DNA from: Vandiemenella viatica | Taxonomy: Eukaryota; Arthropoda; Insecta; Orthoptera; Morabidae | NCBI GenBank assembly: GCA_031002005.1 | Contig: CM061914.1 | Coordinates: 13,192,148-13,256,147, forward strand | Reading direction: 5' to 3' | DNA: 64,000 nt | Part shown: piece after piece, positions 58,431-64,000 of the stretch | Numbering within the stretch: position 1 is the stretch's first letter | Layout of the letters: every line of letters starts with the position of its first letter | Position numbers and translations under genes: made by a program | The notes under the pieces: generated by a model | Told to the model about the DNA's origin: nothing | Databases searched by the model: none | The model's input: only the letters and a program-made list of their open reading frames with translations

Positions 58431-60488
58431 TAGTAGTGACGCTCATGATAGCAAGTATTACGGCAACAATTCAGCAACAAGATCTGCAGCTAGCTAAATT
58501 TCAGTCATTGCCGGGATTGTACTATGACAACAGAGGGACAGTAAGTTTGTACACTACTACTTGGAGGATCGTTGAGTTATTTTAACTTAGGAGATTTAAG
58601 GCAGAAATTTGAGGCAACTCAGGATGCAGCATTAAAGGCCGTGGATTATTGTCAGCAGAGACTCAAACAGGTAAACACAAGTGTAGAGGGGTGTACTAGT
58701 ATAAAGCAGGTGGTTAGAATACCACGAAAGTAAAATAGAAACATCCCAACGCCTAATTGGGCAACTAGCCAGACATGAACAAAACAGAAGAAAACGAGGG
58801 ATACTTAATTTTTGTGGGGAGAAATTAGTAAGGTCCTATTCGGAACCCTAGACGAAGATGACGCTTCCTATTTTAAGTCAAAGATCAAATTATTGGAGCA
58901 AGAGCAAAAAACAGCTATTGAAACTCTCTAAAGAACAAGTTACAATAGTAAGAACGACATTGGCTAGCTTTAACAATACAGTTAACTCAATAGAACGTAA
59001 TGAAAGAATGATCACCGCGGGAATATTAAAACTAAATGAGCACATATATAAATATGAAGCTAGCACAGATAAAAGAATAAACCAACTTGGTATATTGGTA
59101 ACAATAAATGAGCAAATAATACAGCTGACGTCAATATTTGAGGAACTAGAAAAAGAATACGATTTGATCATAACGGCCATCGTAAATGCGCAAAAAGGTA
59201 TTCTAGAGCCACATTTAATCAACCCAGTGCAAGTAGTTAAATACTTACAATTAATTAAAGATGAAATAAAAGATAAACAATTTCCGATAGAATTGTCTGA
59301 AGCCAAGGGGTACCAACTGATGAGAGTAATTGACTTAGATGTCTTTATTTCGGGAAGTATACTAAGTTATGTACTAAACATTCCGCTAGTAGATACTGAA
59401 ATATTTAATATCTATAAGCTATGGCCCCTGCCAGTCGAAGTGAATCACAGTAAAAGATTATTTACGTATATAGCGCCTGAAAAAGAATTTTTGTTAATTG
59501 ACGATGCAAAACGGCAATATGTCAAGTTAGATAACGATCAGTTAATATGTAAAAAGTTAGAGCCCACTCACAGCGTCTGTAAACAGACCTTTTGTATTGC
59601 TTTCAACTTACGATCATGAGGTATGTGAAGCTCGGATGCTTCAACCTATAGTAAAATCCCAAGTTGATTGTATTCAGAAGTATATTGTATTAAATGGAAG
59701 TGTATGGACACAAATCAGAGGTAATGAGTGGCTTTTTGTAGCACCAAAAGACGAAGGGCTCACAGTATTGTGTAACAGTAATAAGCCCACAGATGTAATT
59801 ATTAGAGGAACGGGAAAACTCAAATTTCTAAGTAAATGCAAGGATATGGTGCACAAATATTAATTCAATCAGAACATACCATTAGGTCAAAGGTACCGAT
59901 CACTGATATAGTTCCAAATCTAAATATGGATATAGATTGTTTGCATAGTAAATAAGAAAAAGAGGAACATTTCAGAAATACCTCTATATTTACCAATCGA
60001 ACCAGTGGTTCGTCAGTTAGATGATCTAACGGCAGCAGGGCATAAATTAGACAAATTAGAAGAAGAAATCACATACCAACAAAGAACATTATTTGATGCA
60101 TTTTCATTAGACAGTATACCAAAATGGGGGTATGCTGGGACGGGGATAGTAGTGCTGATAATAATATTCTGTGTATGTAGATATTGTAAATGTTGCCGAG
60201 ACTGTTTTTAGGTTTTTCTGTAAAGCCATAGGTGATGACTGTTGCACTAAGATTTGTGTAAAGAATAAGATTGTGAATCAATACCCTGATACTGGAATGG
60301 TTAGGTATCATACGGCTGGAATGAACAGTGACGAAAGTGAACAAATTACTTTTGGTCCTGTGAGAAGTCGGTATGTAACCGAAACTGGTAGTGCAGTGAT
60401 AAGTGAACGTGTGCGTCACCCAGACAGATACTTAGAGTATGAACAAAAGAGACCATTAATGTTTTTGTCTAAAACTGACAAACGTTAG
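58431..60488 (+). pseudogene. env: Provirus env-like fusion glycoprotein, frame-broken
   Basis: Env of the baculovirus-F-like type carried by insect errantiviruses, expected at the envelope membrane. Visible parts: a hydrophobic leader near 58431-58490, and a furin-like basic cleavage site, RRKRG, near 58785-58800 followed by a fusion-peptide-like start. A long heptad-rich ectodomain frame (58858-59619) and a second ectodomain frame (59597-59863) follow. A C-terminal hydrophobic span near 60135-60185 is followed by a Cys-rich cytoplasmic stretch, and a tail frame runs to 60488. Breaks: stops or frame changes near 58590, 58735, 58815-58850, 59610, 59863-60000 and 60210. Inactive as written. 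Confidence 0.85.
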
Positions 60489-60837
60489 AAGGTATAATGA
60501 ATATATATATTTTGTGGTAAAAGGTAAAAAAATGTTTTATGAAAAGAATAGGAAACTGTCCAGAAGGAAAATATGAAGTAGTACATTGTAAGAATTTTGA
60601 TTTTGAAAATATTAATACATGTATGATGTATGTAAAATATTGTAATATTAGAATTGTCACTATTGTAAGGGCAAGATGACGAAGAAATTGAAATATGTAA
60701 AACATTGTAACATGAATGTAAATCATTGTAAAGAATATTAATTGTAAATAAAATAAGCAGCTCACACAGCCGACGTAGGTACTAGAAAATTTTGCACTCT
60801 CAAGAGAGATTGCAAAATTTTCCCCAAGGGGGGGAGG
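60489..60837 (+). other. Provirus 3' untranslated region and polypurine tract
   Basis: AT-rich stretch ending in a hairpin-like pair (AAAATTTTGCACTCTC / GAGAGATTGCAAAATTTT). A purine run AAGGGGGGGGAGG abuts the 3' LTR at 60838, the expected plus-strand priming tract. Confidence 0.8.
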
Positions 60838-61902
60838 TGTCGCGAAATAATCGCGGGAACACTTAGTTATGTTAAGTGGTGCAAGAAGCAGCAAGTAAAC
60901 ATAAGAGTGTAGGCGTAGGAAAACGCCGTAGCGATACAAAACCGAAGAAACACGGGATGCTTTTAGGAGAGCAATATGTAGTCAACAAGAGGCAACGCGA
61001 TAACATTAAAAGTGGAGAAAGCAGAAGGTCGGAGCGAGGGTGATACGGCTGAGTGTTGACAGGAGCGGAGGATTCCATTAACACGACCCGACCCGGAAGC
61101 CTACGTGACAGGAAACACGGAAGGGCAGATAGGACTGATGCAAGAACGTAAACAAAGCGACCAACACCACAGAATGTTCTAGAAGGTTAAGAGGACACAA
61201 ATAATGTCGTCATTAAGAAGTATAAAAGAAGGTGGCCGGGCCACCAAGAGCCAGAGTAGGGCGGAGCAGTAAGAGAGTAGGACCGACCGCCAGAGTGTGG
61301 GGTCGGAGCTGACCAGTGTGGGTCATGGCAGCTATTAGAGGGAGTAGGGCGGAGCAGTAACAGAGCAGGACTGTTAGATTAGGGCAGCAGCAGAGAGTAG
61401 GACGGAGAGACAGACTAGTGCAGGACACAGTAGTCGCCGTCAGTAGTTCGATGCTCAGTAGCAGTCTTCGATGCTGGTTTAGGACTTAGGGCCTCTGGAG
61501 TCTCATGGACGGTAGTCGTAGGGAAACTAAACTGGTTAATCCCTATGGGAGATACTTCTCTTACCGAGTTTATTTAAAGTTGATGCGGAGGATCCAGTTC
61601 CTGCTGAAGGAATTCCCTGAGTTGGAAATGTTGGAGGAGTAGTACCTTGTAGCCACGCACCTCCCTGGGATTTAGGTCTAAAAGAGTTGTATGTCGGTCT
61701 TCGTGAGCTGCAAGCTTGGTCGTTATAATTCCAACTTGTATGAGTTTTTATTTCTATCAGTACCCTTCCACACCGAGTTCCCTTGTCTGAAAACCAAAAT
61801 CCACTTATTTTTGAGACTTCTAAAAGGTAACCTTAGACAGTCGCACCTGCGCTCCCATCTTCCGAACCGCTCGCGGAAGTAAAAGCCAACCAGGACGCAA
61901 CA
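60838..61902 (+). repeat. 3' LTR
   Basis: 1065 bp, starting TGTCGCGAAATAATCGCGGG and ending GGACGCAACA. Same length as the 5' LTR and about 99.6% identical by eye (four differences). Confidence 0.95.
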
Positions 61903-62404
61903 CCCCTCACCTCCACCTTCTGCCATAGAACCACCCCTCACCAGAGCCTATCTTTATAGATTGTAACATCGAATTTTGCTTATTTTTAATTTCAAATTTC
62001 CGAATATTTAATATTTTGTTTTTCAGCTGTTTGCACGTATGTCCATTACTTAATAGAAATTTAGGACCATTAACTGAAATCTACTGCACTTCCGCGACAG
62101 GTCCCTATGTACAGTTTTACTTTCTATTCATTATCATTTTCCAGCATACGCTTCTCTCTCTCTCTCCCCCACCATGAGCTACCGGCATTGTAGCTTATGC
62201 AGTTGGCTGGCAGCTGCCAGCTGCCAGCGTGCAGCCTCCTCACTCCTACTGATGAAGAGTCAGGGGCTCGAAATATTTTATTCTGTGTATGTTCATGTGT
62301 TTTTTTTCATGTACCAACGCCGCAGGAATCCTCTTCTATGGTAAGCGGTTGTTTTTATCCTATCCTATTGTTTAATATATCCGCTTTCAGCACTTTTGTT
62401 TCCT
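61903..62404 (+). mobile_element. PLE C 3' tail, downstream of the provirus
   Basis: CCCCTCACCTCCACCTTCTG continues the C-rich 3' region cut at 51710. It holds the hammerhead-like motif at 62249 and a GGTAAGCGG block near 62340, corresponding to GGTAAGTGG in PLE A1's 3' segment. A CT-run lies at 62151-62168. Confidence 0.75.
62249..62273 (+). other. Hammerhead-like core motif in PLE C 3' tail
   Basis: CTGATGA (62249-62255), one extra A, stem GAGTC (62257-62261) pairing with GGCTC (62265-62269) around loop AGG with one G-U pair, then GAAA (62270-62273). All core positions of the hammerhead consensus are present, except for the extra base before stem II. The strand is the same as PLE C, where terminal-repeat ribozymes are expected. 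Stems I and III and the cleavage triplet were not identified with confidence. Confidence 0.55.
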
Positions 62405-62660
62405 AATAACATATATATATGTAACAATGAAATCAAGATGCTAAGTAGCGGAAATGAATCTAATTAGGATTGGGAAATGAGTCACCACTTACCTTTAGAT
62501 GATGGATGTGGGGCGTGAACTCACAGAAAAGAAACTCAAATAATGAAGTAATTTTTGGGATAAACCCTTCGTCCATGGGAGAACATCATGAGAGGTCTGC
62601 AGCTGCCCACCTCTCATGATGTTCTCCCTATCCTAATTTGATTCATATATATATATATAT
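62405..62660 (-). mobile_element. PLE terminal fragment, opposite orientation, with foldback end
   Basis: 62424-62570 matches 16107-16260 closely (CAATGAAATCAAGA.GCTAAG, AATTAGGATTGGGAAATGAG, CACCACTTACCTTTAGATGA). It lies next to a TA run in both places. After position 62576 the sequence turns back on itself through a 20 bp hairpin. It ends CTATCCTAATTTGATTCATA, the reverse complement of its own start region, then a (TA)n run. Confidence 0.75.
62577..62628. repeat. Perfect 20 bp inverted repeat (hairpin), 12 bp loop
   Basis: The left arm GGGAGAACATCATGAGAGGT (62577-62596) is exactly complementary to the right arm at 62609-62628. The loop is CTGCAGCTGCCC. Confidence 0.97.
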
Positions 62661-62719
62661 ATATATATATTTTCTCCCCATTACTGATCCAAATCAAAAT
62701 AAAATTGTAAATTTTTCAT

Positions 62720-63000
62720 AATGTTTCCAATAATAATTTTTAGACAGGTGCCGCAGAGATTATCTTGTTCCACTTTTATCACTGTTGAACCTTATCCCCC
62801 CACCATGTCTGTGTTTCTGCCTTTGTTTCATTCATCTGGCAGGTCGGGTTGTGATCACATCTATCCCCCCCCCACCATATGTCTCGCCTCTCACCGAAAT
62901 ATTGTGAAATTTGTTAGTTTTTGTGTTCATCTCGCCCTCCTGCCTTCACCTGTGGTAAGTGACGGGTTATCTTTCCCTATTCTATCTTATAATTATAAAA
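62720..63000 (+). mobile_element. PLE terminal-repeat-like fragment (decayed)
   Basis: ACCGAAATATTGTGAAATTTG followed by TTTTTGTGTTCATCTCG, a C-rich stretch and TGGTAAGTGACGGG follow the same order as the PLE C 3' tail and the reverse of 16105-16260. No CTGANGA block precedes the GAAA. Confidence 0.5.
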
Positions 63001-64000
63001 TAAATGTGATAGTATTGGGCAATGTGATAATTTAGACGGTTAGAATATTTAACAGAGCAGAAGATGGATAGTAAGGATAAAATATAAAGCAGAAGAATGA
63101 TCAACTTGATACTAACCAACAGGAGTCAGGTGAAGTTTCAAACCATTCTTCTGAAGAATTTTTACAAATTTCCATAAGGTATTAATGTTGTTAGCAAGCC
63201 AAAAAAGAATTGGGCACCCCCAAAATAGAGAAGGGTTAAGAAGAAAATAGCCTATTGGTTGAATAGTATGGAGGTTTCTAAGAATTGGACAAAAACCAGT
63301 CTGAATTGTGGGACTCTGCTGTTTGCATGGGTCACTATTTTGTAGGTGAATTATGATACACAGTATGGTAGGGTGCCACAACCAACACAATAGACATTAT
63401 TAAGAAAGTCAATATGTATAAATGGTTTGCCACGCTGCTATAATGATTAATGTTAGGAGCTCCTGTATGTGCGTAGTGCTCCATGCTACGACCTGTAGTG
63501 ATACGTATTACAAAGTGCTTAGAGGTTTTAAAAGGTAGATGAAAAATTACTAATGAATACTGTACAGTGTGTAATTCAAAAGAAATAACTAGAAGATATT
63601 TTAAAAGTACGATTGTTTTGAATTTTGTTCTGGAATAATAATGAATTTGGAATTATAAATATTTTAATGTAACAGGCCTCTGAAATATTAAGTCATCTGA
63701 ATGCAGATAAGCTTCAATGAATAGCTCCTTTAAAAGACTCAGGGAAGTTGTATAATCACTGAATAATGAAATGTTCTCATGGCAGAGTAATCACATCTCG
63801 ACTTCTCTGCTGCCCCCCCTCTTCCCTTACTTTCCCAACTCTTCAAATATATATTTCATCAGTGGAAGTACAGAGCCACCCATTTAAAAAATTGACAGGA
63901 GTTAAAAGGAATTTTTCAAAACTGTGTGAAGTACATAACTTTATGATCAAGAAGCTTGGATTTTTAAAAAACCAGAAAGAAGGCTACTGAAATTTTCAGA
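63001..64000. other. Unassigned intronic sequence to the window end
   Basis: AT-rich. A 92-codon minus-strand frame (63112-63390) has no family motif I recognise. No exon or repeat boundary was identified. Confidence 0.5.

Larger units (their letters stand above)
51711..61902 (+). mobile_element. Gypsy/errantivirus-like endogenous retrovirus (LTR-gag-pol-env-LTR), 10.2 kb
   Basis: Two 1065 bp LTRs in direct orientation flank gag, pol and env remnants in the order of env-bearing Metaviridae (errantivirus-like). Flanking CCCC on both sides (51707-51710 and 61903-61906) fits a 4 bp target duplication. The insertion site is the 3' non-coding region of PLE C. Orientation is antisense to nicastrin. 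Gag is open. Pol and env carry several frame breaks, so as written the copy cannot make its full protein set. Confidence 0.93.
42404..64000 (-). other. Nicastrin upstream intron (at least 21.6 kb), rich in retroelements
   Basis: Everything beyond the exon a acceptor up to the window end lacks any further nicastrin exon I could recognise. It is occupied by PLEs, an R1-like LINE and a provirus, listed separately. The preceding exon should end with two bases of a codon. Confidence 0.7.

Noticed and set aside
62249..62273. Calling a complete active hammerhead ribozyme
   Set aside because: Stems I and III and the cleavage triplet could not be established, and one extra base precedes stem II. Kept only as a core-like motif.
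63112..63390. 92-codon minus-strand frame as a host exon
   Set aside because: No splice sites fitting nicastrin phase, no recognised motif, unusual Cys/His/Trp-rich composition.
1..64000. CRISPR arrays, bacterial operons, rRNA, phage genes
   Set aside because: None seen. Tandem arrays here have long diverged units without spacer structure, and all coding motifs are eukaryotic.

Overview
This 64 kb window looks like one stretch of an animal nuclear genome, most probably a large-genome insect. It is AT-rich and packed with decayed eukaryotic transposable elements (non-LTR LINEs, Penelope-like elements, mariner, Helitron, Harbinger, tRNA-derived SINEs, an env-bearing LTR retroelement). There is nothing prokaryotic in it: no operons, no CRISPR array, no rRNA. 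The insect assignment is an inference from the types of element present. An orthopteran-like, repeat-rich lineage is plausible but unproven.

The only host gene I can recognise is nicastrin, the large ectodomain subunit of gamma-secretase, on the minus strand. Four consecutive internal exons are visible, in transcript order: 42003-42403, 40977-41219, 10955-11214 and 8525-8694. Their splice sites and reading phases agree at all three junctions. The joined exons carry the nicastrin landmarks, including the HGESYDYIGS stretch. The introns are very unequal: 783 bp, about 29.8 kb and about 2.3 kb. The remaining sequence lies inside the 29.8 kb intron or in the flanking introns, so nearly every repeat here is an intronic insertion. 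The signal-peptide exon and the C-terminal membrane-anchor exons are outside the window.

Layout by region. 0.1-0.9 kb: dead Harbinger transposase. 1.3-5.8 kb: a CR1/L2/Daphne-like LINE split by an opposite-strand copy of a related LINE. 5.9-6.3 kb: RTE-type endonuclease fragment. 6.9-8.2 kb: mariner element. 8.5-11.2 kb: two nicastrin exons. 12.9-14.6 kb: I-clade-like LINE with RNase H. 16.1-29.1 kb: a Penelope-like element (PLE) and a jockey-like LINE joined and tandemly triplicated as a nearly identical 3.65 kb unit. 29.8-32.9 kb: two tandem-repeat arrays, with an RTE remnant split by a SINE between them. 33.9-36.2 kb: internally deleted Helitron followed by a mariner with intact ITRs and TA duplications. 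36.4-40.7 kb: LINE, foldback, SINE and PLE debris. 41.0-42.4 kb: two nicastrin exons. 42.7-62.4 kb: two PLEs in tandem. One is interrupted by a full-length R1-like LINE with a 13 bp target-site duplication. The other is interrupted by a 10.2 kb gypsy/errantivirus-like provirus with 1065 bp LTRs. 62.4-64 kb: PLE terminal fragments, including a perfect 20 bp hairpin, then unassigned AT-rich sequence.

The points most worth a second look are these. A CTGANGA-stem-GAAA RNA motif recurs at several PLE-like ends with different but still complementary stems (hammerhead-like, with one consistent extra base). The 3.65 kb triplication is nearly perfect. The provirus has LTRs about 99.6% identical but frameshifted pol and env. 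That provirus also has an unusual VRRD amino-acid repeat between protease and reverse transcriptase.
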